Assembly (NCBI RefSeq): GCF_040436345.1 | Contig: NC_133230.1 | Span: forward strand, 24,190,197 to 24,254,196 | Direction of reading: 5' to 3' | From: Pagrus major | Lineage: Eukaryota > Chordata > Actinopteri > Spariformes > Sparidae | DNA: 64,000 nt | Shown here: piece by piece, positions 29,001 to 39,767 of the stretch | How the letters are laid out: each line of letters opens with the position of its first letter | Position numbering within the stretch: the stretch's first letter is position 1 | The notes under the pieces: model-generated | What the model saw: only the letters and a program-made list of their open reading frames with translations | The model's database searches: none | Told to the model about the DNA's origin: nothing | Position numbers and translations under genes: made by a program

Positions 29001-32000
29001 AAAACAGTATTTAACACCAGGAGGACTTGTTTCAGTGTGTGTGTATGTGTGTATATCAGCACTTTTATGACAGGTTTGGCAGCATTAGTGGTTTTACCTT
29101 GGCAGCAGCATCAGTTAACACCTCAAGAGCCTGGGACAACTGGTGGAAGAGCTCCGCTAGAACAAGAGAGGGACGAGGAAGGTGAGAAAACAGGCAATTC
29201 TGTTACTGAATACAAACAGAGAGGCTGTTCCTCTTTAGGTTTTTTAAAAATATTTTTGCTTCAGGGAACAATGTCTTGCATGTCGAATGCAAGCGTTAAA
29301 ATATGAAATATGTAAGAATTGGCCACAAATAGGGGGCAGCATCACCAGCATAACTACTAAGTGCTGCAAACTGTAGCTGCCCATAGCTAAGATAGGATTG
29401 CAGCTAGTGGTCCCGATTGGAGCTCGCTGCACCGGGGGAATGTTGGTATAGTTTACAACATTAGCACAAGAGCTTTGGAACACTGGGAGGAGGTGGTTTT
29501 CACACCCTGGATGAAGGGGAATGCTGAAAGGGAGCAGCATTAGAATGGGCACCAGAATCGAAGCCAGGCAAGTGGGCAATGGAACCGGGATCTGTTGCCT
29601 CACAATGACCCTTAGCTGTACCTGGACATATATACATATGTATATATACAATACATCCTCCGCGACCAACAGGATGGAACAGAATGATGAAAACATGGCA
29701 GGTAAGGGCAGAAACAGCAGAGGTGTGAAGCAGGAGAAGGGTGAGAGGCATCAGTCTGTAACAAACTGTGGATGCCTGAGCTACAATTGGACTATCGCGT
29801 TTTGAGGTACAAAGCAGTATTAAGAGACAGGACGGGCCGGGGCCAGCTGGTTAGCATGCTAACTTCACTAGATATCTCTGCAATATAATACATAGATGTC
29901 TTTGACATACCATCAATAGTGTTATTTATTCACATTCTGTTGATAGTTTAAGTTCATTTTTGAATGTTTAAACTAAAACCAAAACTCTACATATTGTGCC
30001 TTTAAAAACAAAAATATGGCTATGATTTCACAAAGATATGACACAGAGAACTTTGTCAGTTTTACACCTGGATTTTAAGAGATAGAAAAGAGAGTAATTT
30101 TGATGTGAAGAGAGTAAAGTGAACATGACAGCTACAGGGGGCTAATGCCAAAAGAGTTATTATGAGCTCAGCATGATATCTTCAGACTGAAGCTGGGACA
30201 CAGGGCTGAGACAAACTTAGACATTTATGCTCTGAAAGCCGTTAGTCTCACGAAACCCGTTTCCTCCAATGACACAGCCGTGCATTCCCTCACAAAACCC
30301 TTGGCCTCTCCATCTATCTTCCATTAGAGCACCTCGAGGGGCCGCTGCCGCAATCACCACTACCACGCAAGACTCCACCTCCCCAGTTGTCATCTAACAC
30401 ACGCACACACAAATGTACACAGGGAGACCACAACCCCACTCCCCATCACACAACCACCACACTACTGCACTATACTAGCCAGGCTTAATCATTCACTTAT
30501 GGGAGGCCTAACGATCCGATACTGTTACTCCCTGTGGGGACTGGCAGTGCACACTAACAGGAGGCTCTGGAGATCATGCTGCCAGCAGAGGCGGTCAGGT
30601 TACCTGCACGCATATAATGTGCTGGAATGAAATCCAACTAGGGGAGACCTGCCATGCCCACTGGGCAGCTCAGAGTGTCACAACATGGGGGGTTGAGGAA
30701 AGTGAGGGAATATTGGGGGGGTGTCTTCAGTCAGTTAGAAATCCTGACCCCCAAATCACCTCTTACTTGCACACAACCGTCCCCTGAGGGCCAGCAAGTC
30801 CCAAGACTTGCTCCGCTCTCGTGCGATAGAAACCGAGTCTGTCCATGTGAGGGTTCAAGTGTTGAGGCCCTCCAAACCACTTCTTTTCCATTTCTGGGAA
30901 ACCGACCCCCTGCTTTTGTATTATCCCTCTCAACTCCCCCAACCCCACCAATTTCCCAGTTTTTTTTCCCCTGACATAATCAAGAATTGTCTGAACCATC
31001 CAGCAACCACATAAACCTCACTCGAAAACATGCTTCATGACCAGCCTTTTGTCCAAGGTACCTTTTTTTTCTCCCCTCTCCTGACAAAAAGCTACATTGA
31101 GATTTCCTGGTCTAATTATTGGCATGCTGCTTGGCGACAGGCCGCAGAAGGACTCATAAAACCAAGGAGGGATGGAGTGTGGAAACACTTTTGGTGATGG
31201 TGGTGCTGGTGGAGGTTGGCTGGTCGTGTCTGGCTAGTTGACAGGAGAGACTTCCTACAAAGGGCTGTGGCTAGGCTGTCTGGCTCGGTATAACTTGCTG
31301 AGCACTACTCTGGAATATTCATTTTTTGGTCACGAAGCTTGAAGGCCACTCGGTCAGGCAATTAACCCTAATTGTTCAAAAAACAATAAAGAAATTGCAG
31401 AAACAAATAATAAATCTTGTTCCAGTTATTCTGTGTGACTGACAGAGGTCTGTGGCTCAGAATGGAAAGAAGTTGAAGAGACATACACATTAACAAGTTC
31501 ACTCACCTGCTTTTGGGTTGTCTGGGTTCTTGTCTGGATGGCATGTCAAGGCTTTCTGTCGATAAGCTTTCTTGATCTAGGAGAAAAACAGAAGAACCCC
31601 TTGAGTTATGCGGAGTGGAAAATGTTGATTATGACAGAGAGAAGGAATCATCCTCTTAAGTACAGATTACGGCCATGTGAAAGTTAAATTCTTACTCTCC
31701 TATTATCTTTATCCTGTCATCCTTGGCCCGGAAGACCAAAGTGAAATAATGGCACAAATAGTAACAGTCTGACATGAAGGCACAGGGGGTGAAATGTGCA
31801 CTGCATTTAAAAAAGGAACTGTATTGTTTGTATCAAATCAACACCTGAGCTGATTCTCTGCCTCGTGTCCTTTGACATGTTGTTAATGTAATCTAACCAC
31901 TGCAGCACATACTGCACTGTGAATTACCCGCACAAGAATTCCTAACTATCAACTATTCCCATTGCCAGTTTGCAAGATAAATGTGGCCTTGGTTGCAGCC

Positions 32001-35000
32001 TAGTATTAGTCCAGCTTTATTCAAACTTTAAAAAATGTTAGAATAACATACACAAACAGAGTGCCATTGTCTATAACAAATCTGAGAAGGCCGCCATTAA
32101 TATCTTAGGCTGCTAGCCAAAACTTTTGGGGGGTTAAGAGAACCAAAGTGGAAAAACTAAACAATACTTTGGAGTATTGTAATGTCATATGAGGTTTTAG
32201 TTATAGCTGATTTTTTAACTCTGGGTCAATGCTTGGAATGTTAACCATTCATTGGTCCTTCTAGGGACCAGTTAATGACAAGGTGGTTTTCATTAGATCT
32301 CTGCTCCTCTGGAGAGAGAAGGGAGGCAGGAAAACGTTCCGTGGAGACCAGAGGGGGCTGTAGAGTGCAGTGCTGAAGCTTTCTGCACACACGCTCATAT
32401 ATGCATCGCATGCTATGAATTTGGCACATACATCCCTCAGACGCAAACACACATATTGACATACACTTTCTCACCAGTCTTAATCAGCCATGCCAACATT
32501 CTGCGTGTTTTCACGTACCCCCCTTCAAGTCTCCTTTTTTTGGGAGCTCCTTTTTTCATGTCTGGGAAACGTTTGCATTGGACGCGTTTGCCTTCTGGCA
32601 TATGCAGTTTTTCCTTGTGTGTTGTTTTGCACAATTTTATCTCACGAATGCACGCCAAAAGACACAGAGCTGACTTTACTGGGGGGAAACAAATCTCAAC
32701 TCTGAGGGAACTGAGCAGAGCGGTGTAATCCATCAGTGTCCGAGCCATTTAAACAGCAACTTCAATGAGTCTCCATGACAGTCAACTTAGACACATTAGG
32801 CTGGATGCCCTTTGTCCAAGGTACAAGAGCTGAGCCTCTATATAATTATATAAAGCAACAAACCACCAGTGAGATTAGAGAGCCCCAAATGTCACATCTC
32901 CTTTCTTCTATCTCTTGTTCAACATCAGATTTTTTCTCGTTATATAGTTCCAATAGCAAATGAGCACTGAATGAAATTGGTTCATTGAGAGGCCTTTGAG
33001 AGACTAGAGTTCATTAAGAGATATTTAGTCTGGCTGCCTGGCACACAGAGCCTTCCTACAGATCGAGACTAACACACAGCTGTGGACGGGCTCCAAACAT
33101 ATATGCTTAATGTTGGCCTATGTCTAGTCCTCTTTTTTAGGCTCCTACTGACTGTTTCTCCCTTTTCTTTTCTCTGCTCTCGGTATCACAGCTTTGCCCA
33201 ATTCTCTACGAAGAAGATGAAAACTCAAGCTCAACTTAAATTGACAACAATTGGAGAACTCCCTGCCTTGTACAGCCTCATCAGTGCTTTGACACAACAC
33301 AAATAAAGAGAGTCTGCTTTAAAAAGACTACAAATGCGTTCTTCAAATACAATGTTGTGAATATTTTTGCAGATCATTTCCAAATGCAGGCTGTAGAGTT
33401 TTAGATTTTTTTCCCGTTGTTCCGAGCAGCTATTTGTTTCCATTGGTCAGTACAGTCCAGTCAGTACAGAGCTGGAGCTAGATGGGTGCTATTTCACCTC
33501 CAGGACACTGCAGGGTGTCCTTGAGCAAGGCACTGAACACCAAACTGCTCAGGGTGCCTGACTACAGTGCAGCCCCCTCGCTCGACATCTTTCTTTTCAT
33601 TATTGATGAATATGATAATACGTTCTGTTTGTTCATGTGTGTGTGTATTTCCTGCATGTGTGTGTGTGTGTGTAAAAAATAACTTTTTTAAAGTTTGTCT
33701 TCTGTCTTCTTCTTAATTTCCATAAGACATAAAAATAAATTATAAATATAGCCACAAGTGGCAATTAGTATGTTCAAGCCAGTTTGCACTCAACAGAAGG
33801 AAGAAGCTCAGCATCAGCCAAAATTAAAGCTGTGAGCAGGAATAAACAGGTTTCAGGCTTCACAAGGGTGAACAAAGTAACTTCAGCTAGTTTAATTCTA
33901 TTTAAAGAAGGAATCAGACCAATCACAAACTTTTTTTCATAATCACAAAGCCTGCCCTGCAGCGTTTCAATAACTGCACTCTCAAACTTCCACCATTTGT
34001 CACCCCTTCATCGGATTTAAACGGGACTCGGGCATATATGTTCAGGAGATAACGCGAAATGTCTCCAGTGACTTTAATCAAGATTTCTCATAGGCATCTT
34101 GAGTCATGAGTAAATACGTAATAGGCCACAAACAAACAGAATTCCTAAAACTGCTACCGTTACATAATCTTTGTGTGGTGATGCAGTTTGAATGCAGATT
34201 GAAGGTGATGTGTGATTTGAAATAAAGGGCGCTAAAACCACTGCGATGGTCCTGTAAGAGCTCAGGTCTTGTCCTCGGTTCACACTCAATGTACTTCTCA
34301 TGTTCTTCATCACCTGCAGCCAGCTGACAAGATAAACAAGTCTCCACACCTGCTGTAAATAAGGCAGACGTTTGACATTGGCAGGACAAAAGTCTGGCCA
34401 ACTGATCTGCTTCACAAGTACAACCTGTCATCACTGATGCTGTTCTGGTGAACAGCAACCATGTTGCACGTTATCACACATGTCTCTCTGAGTTCAGTTA
34501 AAGCCCTAGTTAACACACATACTTCTCCACATTTCAGCTTATTACCTTAGCACTCCCTCTCTGATATTTTTCTCTCCGCCTCCTCCTCCCATCTTTCCCT
34601 TTTCACTTTCTTTTGCATCCTTCACGATATCTTGTCTCTACTGCACCTCCAGTGCTGTTTTGTTAAATAATACATGATTACTCCCATCAATGCCCTAACA
34701 CGCAAGCCTTAATTGATGCTGGAAGATCGTGAAACCCCTACAAACTAGAAGTCAAACCAGGCCAACTTCTGAAGAGGTTAGCACATGTGTGGATAAGAGC
34801 TCTCAGAGAGAGAGTAGCATCTTCTTACAGGACTAATCCAGTCAATTACTGTAGCAATTATCGTTGTGCAGCTCACCGTGACCTTTTAGGATTGGCTCTT
34901 CAATCAATTATGAGTAAGACCATGCGAAGAGGAAGCCATAAGAACTCCTGGAGTAAAACTAACTGCTGTCCCTTGTGCTTACACATGAGCAAACGTGTTG

Positions 35001-38000
35001 GTATTCAATTCTGCTGTGTCTTCTATCTCTTCCAGTTCAAATTATTCTAGATTAACACATGCACATTTTTCTTCCCTCATATGCAAGACAAAGTGAATTG
35101 CAGAAACCTCAGCTATTTCCCACGATTCAGTTTCATCAACGAAAGACCCTGATCATGCAGCAGTAGGCCAACAGTAGCCTAATGGTTAGTGCCTGGCCAA
35201 AACAGCCTATGTGTGCCTCCCCGATCCCCGTCTGCCACAGTCTTAACTACATGCCCACATCTTGTCCTCATTACACCAGTCTTTGGTGCCAATTATAGTT
35301 GACAAACTGGAGCTGGTGCAGCCGCAGCCGCAGCACTGCCCGGGTAGGGCCCCTAGCCTGTGTTGCTGATTAGATGCCTGATCTGCCATGGGCCCATCCT
35401 CCTTAATTATAACACTCTCCTATTTAGGGGACATTATCAGCTGGTGGAAAATAATAACAGGCAGAAGAAAGGAGGAGCAAAAAGGACAGGAACACACAGA
35501 GAATAGATGAGAAAATAGTATTAAGAAAAGTGGATACCATGAAAAGAAGAACAAGACATTATCTTATATTAACTTTTAATGTAATGGTGTCAAGATGAAA
35601 TGGTTTTGATTGATTTGGATCATCAACCAAACTAATGGTTCCATGCTAACTAATAGGGGTGGGAATGACAGAGTAACTCACAAATTCACGATATGTTCTC
35701 CATGAAAACGATATTGTCATGATACAGTGGTTCTGGGATAATCGATTCAATGCAAGATAATCACCGAAAGATACATCACAATGTCTGTCTAACTGAAAAA
35801 TACAAAATACTCCTAAAAGGGCAAAGTGCAGGAATTATGTACTTATTCACTGCCAGTGCCAGTTTCACAGAATTTGACATGAGGTGAAACAAGGTAAAGA
35901 GTGCATGAGAGCCTCTTTATCACACACACTGACTGCAACTTGTCCATGTCCATGTGTGCCATTTTTCCAATGTAAAAAAGCCATAAACTGACAAAAGGTT
36001 GAACTGTCAGAAAGCAGAAAAGTTCTAGAGTTAAAATCTTTAAAGGAAGGATGCAACTGTGGGTAACTAGGAGTTTACACCACACAAAGTTATTAAGTAT
36101 TGCCTCTGATAAGTCAAACTGTCAGCTTTAATAAAAAATATTGATATTTGGCGCCAGCATATCAAATTGATTGCCTTAAATAGATATTATCCCACCCCTA
36201 CTAACTAACAAATGTATCATTCAGGTTTTTATTTATATCATGTATGGAGAGGTCTGTCTGTTCTAAAAGAAAGCTGTAAAACTGTGTAACACAGACCAAT
36301 CCATTAAACATCTGGGTGTTGTTGTCTAATGATTGCGGATTTAAAACACCCGATGACCACAGGTTGCATCATTCCTTATCCGCCCCGAGCATATGATGCA
36401 TTTACATTTACATTTACATTTAGGGCATTTAGCAGACGCTTTTGTTCAAAGCGACTTACAATAAGTACATTTGTCACAAGAAAGAAACCACAACATATCA
36501 CCATTGATAAAGCAGAAAAGATAGAAACAATATTCAAGCCCTTGATGCAATAACAATCTTAATCTACCGCCCCGATCAAGCAGACACTCAAAATTCATCA
36601 TTGGGGGCACTGAGCTTTCAATGCAAATTACTCTCCTTGGATGCTCTGTGTGAAAGTACATTACCCAAGCTTGTAGTTGGCACATACATTACAGCACATC
36701 AGGTACACTACAATTTAAGTAGCTGAATTAACCACAAGAACTGTTGTGTGGTCTTGGCTGTTGACATAGTTTCACCAAGCAATCTGTGGTAGGTAAAACA
36801 CACACTGAGTCAATTATTACCTAAGCCCTGCTGATATGCATGAGCATAACTCTTTAAAGCGTGGCTAGCCCTCAGCAACAGCCCCCTTGAGCACTAAAGA
36901 GATAAAGCAAACCCAACTCATCCATAGTCATTAAATCACAGAGCCTGACATGCCAGTTTCTCTTGCATTTATCAGACAGCCAATCTCAGAAGAAGGTCAT
37001 CAGCACTGATAACAGAAAGAGATGCTAAATAGAACCAGGAGGATATGCAGGATGCAAATCCTGTACGTCAAGGCAATGTTTTACAAGCTGTGGCTAAGCC
37101 CACATAAACAGGCTTTGGGATGAGCTTCTTCCTCTCTCTCTGTGATAAACAACATGCCTGATGGTGGTGGTCGAGCAGCGGAGCGAACAACTGGGAAAAG
37201 CACACCATTTGATGACATCTGTCTTCACACACTTGATTGATTTTCGAGTCCCTCCAGACTCAATGCACTACACACACACGCACACACACAAACCATCACT
37301 ATCTCTCTCGACCATCAACAGACTTCATAGACCAGCCTGCTGCATTGTGGGGTCTCAATTCTACCCAAGCCACAACCGCTAATTTCCTCCGGGATAATCC
37401 TCTGGGGAGGACAGGACTTTGAAATCCAATTAAGAAATTAACTTCCTCCCTCGTTTTGGCAGCGATCTTAATTTCCCTTCGGGCCTGTGGATTAGAGATG
37501 CTGGAAACAGTGAAGAGAGGTGGTGGTAAGGAAAAGGCTGGATTCAGGATATCATGGTGAACCACTCTGGACTGGCAAAAGAAGAAGAGAGCCGAGGGAC
37601 CATCCCAGAGCTGATTCGAAATCCATGTAGGCACAAAATATCATTCAGGCAAAACTTTAGGTTATTAGGATAGGATATTAAATAGGAGCTCCAGCATTTT
37701 CTGCCAAAAAATGATTAACTTTCCAGGCCTCGTCACATACTACCACTACGTGATAATAATATACATTGAGTTTGCACAATCAAAGCTATAGAGTTTTTGG
37801 GGTTTGGGGTTTTTTTTTAGCTTCTCCATTATGATTATTTACTGCTTTTTTTCTTTTTTACATTATTGTAAGCTGACTGTCCTTGAAAAGCAGGCAATCT
37901 GATGACATCTCATTGAGCTCTGCAAAATTGTGACAGGCATTTTTCACATATTGACGTTCTTTAAACCAAAGGATTAATCACTTATTCGAGGTAATACCAG

Positions 38001-38610
38001 GCAGACACACTGACAGGTTAAAATAATGATGATAATAATAATGATGGTTAAAATAATAGTTACCTTGAGTTGTGACTCTAGACTTTTATACTCACACATA
38101 CCAGGACTTAATTGATGCAGCGTCGCCACCCAGTGGTCTTTTGGGTGTATCACACCATTGTGATTCAGGCATTAGCAGGTTTGTCTGTCTGTTATACTTA
38201 TTAGGGTCACACTGAACCAAATACACGAGTCGTCGCTTTACTTACCTGCCATTTGTCGCTATTATACACGCACATTAGGCACAAATACACACACCTCTTC
38301 AAGCTTCATGCTGTGGTAGCAAGCTAATATAGCCTTCTGCCTGCAAGCAATATTGCCCCCACACATTTACAGTCTCTCCATATACAAATACAACTGCTCT
38401 TTAATACATATATAAGCTAAAAGTAGGATGGACTTTCTGCTAAAGCAACATTATCAAGCCTGGCATGTGCGTAAGAACAAGACCGGCTAACTAAAAGCTA
38501 TTAGCTTAACAGCTAGCCCATTTACACACCTCTTTCGATGTAGCAGTGCTTTCAATACCGAGTAAACCATACAGGTCCATCTGTAGGAGATCCTTGGCCT
38601 TTCCAGACAT
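5088..38610 (-). CDS. dnajc17: DnaJ homolog subfamily C member 17 (J domain + RRM protein)
   Basis: DNAJC17 is a nuclear Hsp40 cochaperone linked to pre-mRNA splicing. Eleven exons on the minus strand join in phase: 38610-38530, 31576-31507, 29156-29098, 28997-28910, 28557-28481, 27925-27805, 27017-26968, 25114-25037, 23306-23226, 21572-21498 and 5213-5088. They give 906 coding bases, that is 301 residues (human about 304). The J domain (about residues 11-76) has the HPD Hsp70-stimulating triplet at 40-42. A charged coiled-coil stretch follows (about 90-165), then [10 protein letters not shown] and an RNA-recognition motif (about 180-248, with [10 protein letters not shown]), and a C-terminal helix containing [19 protein letters not shown]. 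All junctions are GT-AG. Relative to human, about 13 residues between the RRM and the last helix are absent. This is a real shortening or a tiny exon I missed in intron 10. Intron 10 holds an opposite-strand gene. Confidence 0.95.
7283..7300. repeat. (AC)n microsatellite
   Basis: Nine uninterrupted AC dinucleotides inside dnajc17 intron 10. Confidence 0.9.
7671..7704. repeat. 17-bp exact tandem duplication
   Basis: The unit TCCACAGACTTGTAGAA occurs twice in direct succession (7671-7687 and 7688-7704) with no mismatch, so the duplication is young. It lies in intron sequence. Confidence 0.9.
8106..8295. mobile_element. retrotransposon-like dispersed repeat (LINE/SINE 3' tail type)
   Basis: The stretch runs from GGATCCGTCTCTTTATCCG through a 'ggtggaaatctgttcagtag' segment and short CAAC/CAAA repeats to CCTCCTTGGTGGAGGTAA. 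From memory this layout, which ends in 'acctccttggcggaggtaa', is a very common dispersed fish repeat derived from a non-LTR retrotransposon tail. I cannot assign the clade or find target-site duplications. Confidence 0.55.
8782..8803. repeat. (GT)n microsatellite
   Basis: Eleven GT dinucleotides in intron sequence, followed by an interrupted TACGTGTGTG tail. Confidence 0.9.
9563..9591. repeat. (GGAGAC)n hexanucleotide repeat
   Basis: Between four and five perfect GGAGAC units, strongly purine-rich on the + strand. Arginine-rich and proline/serine-rich open frames over it are artefacts of the repeat. Confidence 0.9.
14586..14699 (+). other. C15orf62: 5' UTR portion of the C15orf62-like coding exon, with splice acceptor
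   Basis: A strong pyrimidine tract (TTTCTCTTTTCTTGTGTTC) and CAG end at 14585, directly before this segment. At least one upstream non-coding exon is therefore likely. Good donor-like sequences exist upstream (AAACAG/GTAAGA with the exon ending at 13182; AAAG/GTAAGA near 12922), but the first exon cannot be fixed. A minimal upstream open frame (ATG ACA TTA TGC CTT TAA) starts at the exon's first base. Confidence 0.6.
14700..15308 (+). CDS. C15orf62: CRIB-domain protein, C15orf62 homologue (Cdc42 effector-like)
   Basis: One uninterrupted coding exon gives 202 residues. Residues about 30-47 read [17 protein letters not shown], which fits the CRIB consensus I-S-x-P-x(2-4)-F-x-H-x-x-H-x-G bound by GTP-loaded Cdc42/Rac. 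It is followed by [10 protein letters not shown], as in the Cdc42EP/BORG family. The middle is acidic, Ser-rich and low in predicted structure, with a proline stretch [10 protein letters not shown]. The C-terminus [15 protein letters not shown] looks like the short conserved helix of BORG proteins. The N-terminus is basic. The human gene of about 175 residues sits on the opposite strand within DNAJC17, the same nesting as here. A Cdc42EP paralogue is the alternative, but the location argues for C15orf62. Cdc42 binding is inferred from the motif only. Confidence 0.82.
   Translation: MPLRTSLYRKPSSGRWPSRKRREVLSVNMISLPLADFRHISHIGNDAHSDSFGDLSFLKMGHGLLLQSSQSEQNLFLACSPPPKPPRLNLDEAEGSESPDWNASHLHNASQKRKKCSSLPLLDSDGGDEEMEKEDGYQRVNIVASSQTHRTGWGSLSSDKDRDACDSTVGQQKDEDSGFSFSLDLGPSILDDVLQVMDKLHN
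15570..15575 (+). promoter_or_regulatory. C15orf62: polyadenylation signal of the C15orf62-like gene
   Basis: AATAAA lies 262 bases after the stop codon. A T-rich segment follows at 15588-15594. The mature 3' UTR would be about 290 bases. Confidence 0.7.
21573..31506. other. dnajc17: dnajc17 introns 2-9, non-exonic sequence
   Basis: Between the short exons (listed under dnajc17) the introns hold poly-T/poly-G runs near 22160-22260, AAT-rich simple sequence near 22560-22610, a (CA/TA)-rich stretch at 28570-28600 and a TATATA hairpin near 29625-29650. A possible old DNA transposon, with ends resembling 'atatgtaagaattggcc' and its inverse 'acatattgtgccttt', may run from about 29305 to 30005. 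No other protein or RNA gene is supported. Confidence 0.55.
33500..33590. repeat. teleost dispersed repeat fragment ('ccttgagcaaggcactgaac' type)
   Basis: The segment has the phrase CCTTGAGCAAGGCACTGAAC followed by CAAACTGCTC. I know this phrase as part of a frequent dispersed repeat in fish genomes. The family name and exact ends cannot be fixed here. Confidence 0.5.
35646..36208. mobile_element. non-autonomous hAT-type DNA transposon with 8-bp target-site duplication
   Basis: The element proper is 35654-36200 (547 bp). It begins TAGGGGTGGGA and ends TCCCACCCCTA, an 11-bp perfect terminal inverted repeat. It is flanked on both sides by the identical octamer CTAACTAA (35646-35653 and 36201-36208). 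Eight-base duplications and short TIRs of this kind are the signature of the hAT superfamily. The interior is AT-rich, with several ATCGAT/GATATT motifs and no transposase frame, so it must have been mobilised in trans. It sits in dnajc17 intron 1. Confidence 0.85.
36400..36470. repeat. CATTTA tandem repeat plus SINE/LINE-like core
   Basis: Three to four CATTTA units lead into GGGCATTTAGCAGACGCTTT and AAAGCGACTTACAATAAG. The latter phrase ('cagacgctttt...caaagcgacttaca') is a very widespread teleost repeat core. I recall it as SINE/LINE-derived but cannot name the family with certainty. Confidence 0.6.
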
Positions 38611-38740
38611 GTCTGCCGACAACAAGCTACAGTACCAACACAAAAAATACAAAAAGTAAACGCGGAGTTAACGTTTAGCTTATTCAATGGTTTGTTGTTG
38701 TTCAGGCAGCATGAGTTTGACGTCTTCGACCTTTCAACTT

Positions 38741-38766
38741 GCGCACTGCAACCTGGGAAATGTAGT
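38741..38766 (-). promoter_or_regulatory. dnajc17: ZNF143/Staf-type promoter element upstream of dnajc17
   Basis: Read on the minus strand the 26 bases begin ACTACATTTCCCAG and continue GTTGCAGTGCGC. This closely fits the vertebrate ACTACANNTCCCAGNATGC motif bound by ZNF143, found in TATA-less and often bidirectional promoters of housekeeping genes. It lies about 130-155 bases upstream of the dnajc17 start codon, so it is well placed to drive dnajc17. Binding itself is inferred. Confidence 0.75.
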
Positions 38767-39635
38767 TTTTGTTCCGCTGTTCGCTCAGGGGTCGTTTCTT
38801 AATGCAGAATGAGTTTGAGCATTTCTACCAGCATTTACAGGAATTAAAATAGCTTTTCTAAAAAAAAATTAAAAAAAATCTGAACCTTTTTGGCCCGTTT
38901 TAACAACTTTGTAGTGTCTTTGTGGCCTTCCAACAAGTGATAAATCTGGTCACTTTTCACGGCACATGTAGGCTTATTTGATTTTCAAGTTTATTCTACT
39001 TGTGAAAAGGTCTTACAGCATGTTTTCTCCCTAGCATTAAAGGTCAATTCAGCATTTTTTCTTTTTTTTTACCAAATTAAATTGAGCTAAATAATGCTAA
39101 TCATATCATCAAAAAAAGAATCTACATTTTAATTTATCAAACATTTTTTCCTATTCACTTATTGTTTAATGTCAGCGAACAACTTCACACTATTATGATA
39201 ATGTGAAATTTTGAGGATGTTATCAAATAATCATAATTTAGGTTTAGATTTTTGCCTACATTATTAATTAACATAAACACATTAACAAACCTATTTATCA
39301 AGGTACCCTCAAATATGTATATGAAAGAATTGAAATATTTTATATTTGGAAAATAAATGTATTTGCTCAGTTACAATGCATTTTGCTGAGTTGTTGTAAG
39401 TATAGCGTGCTCTCTGGTGGACAAATGAAGCAGTGACACTGTCTCTAAAATTGCCTCAAGCTCTTTTCCACATTTACGTATTATAAGTAGGCAATTATGC
39501 CAGCACACATACTCCTATATCTGGGATAAGTCAATATTAGCTTTTTATACCGGACTCATAACAGTTTACACTTTGTGTTTTTATTTTGGGCAGCCGGGGC
39601 TCCACCTTTGTTTACATGTGGATCCTGGTGTAGAG

Positions 39636-39767
39636 CTTAAAGGTGGGGTGAGTAAGTCTTGATGGTTGAGTCTCATTCCCAGGTCTTCGGTAAGCTATTT
39701 GACAACCTGGGAAATGATACTCCAGAGTCAGCTTTCTTTCTCCAGAATCACTCATTCCACCTTTAAG
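39636..39767. mobile_element. fold-back MITE, about 132 bp
   Basis: The left end CTTAAAGGTGGGGTGAGT and the right end (complement CTTAAAGGTGGAATGAGT) are inverted copies with two mismatches in 18. Pairing continues inside, as the segments TCATTCCCAGGT and ACCTGGGAAATGA face each other. No clean target-site duplication is visible, so the superfamily is open. Confidence 0.75.

Larger units (their letters stand above)
31577..38529. other. dnajc17: dnajc17 intron 1 (7 kb)
   Basis: The first intron, which contains the hAT-type element (35654-36200), two SINE/LINE-like fragments and a short (TG)n at 33657-33673. Blocks at about 34640-34920, 35270-35430 and 37300-37500 are non-repetitive and rich in TAATTA-type homeodomain cores. 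They are candidates for conserved regulatory DNA. No coding exon is visible apart from the flanking ones. Confidence 0.5.

Noticed and set aside
29244-29696. 150-codon open frame on the minus strand within dnajc17 intron 2
   Set aside because: Low-complexity TATA sequence and probable transposon remnant; no recognisable protein.
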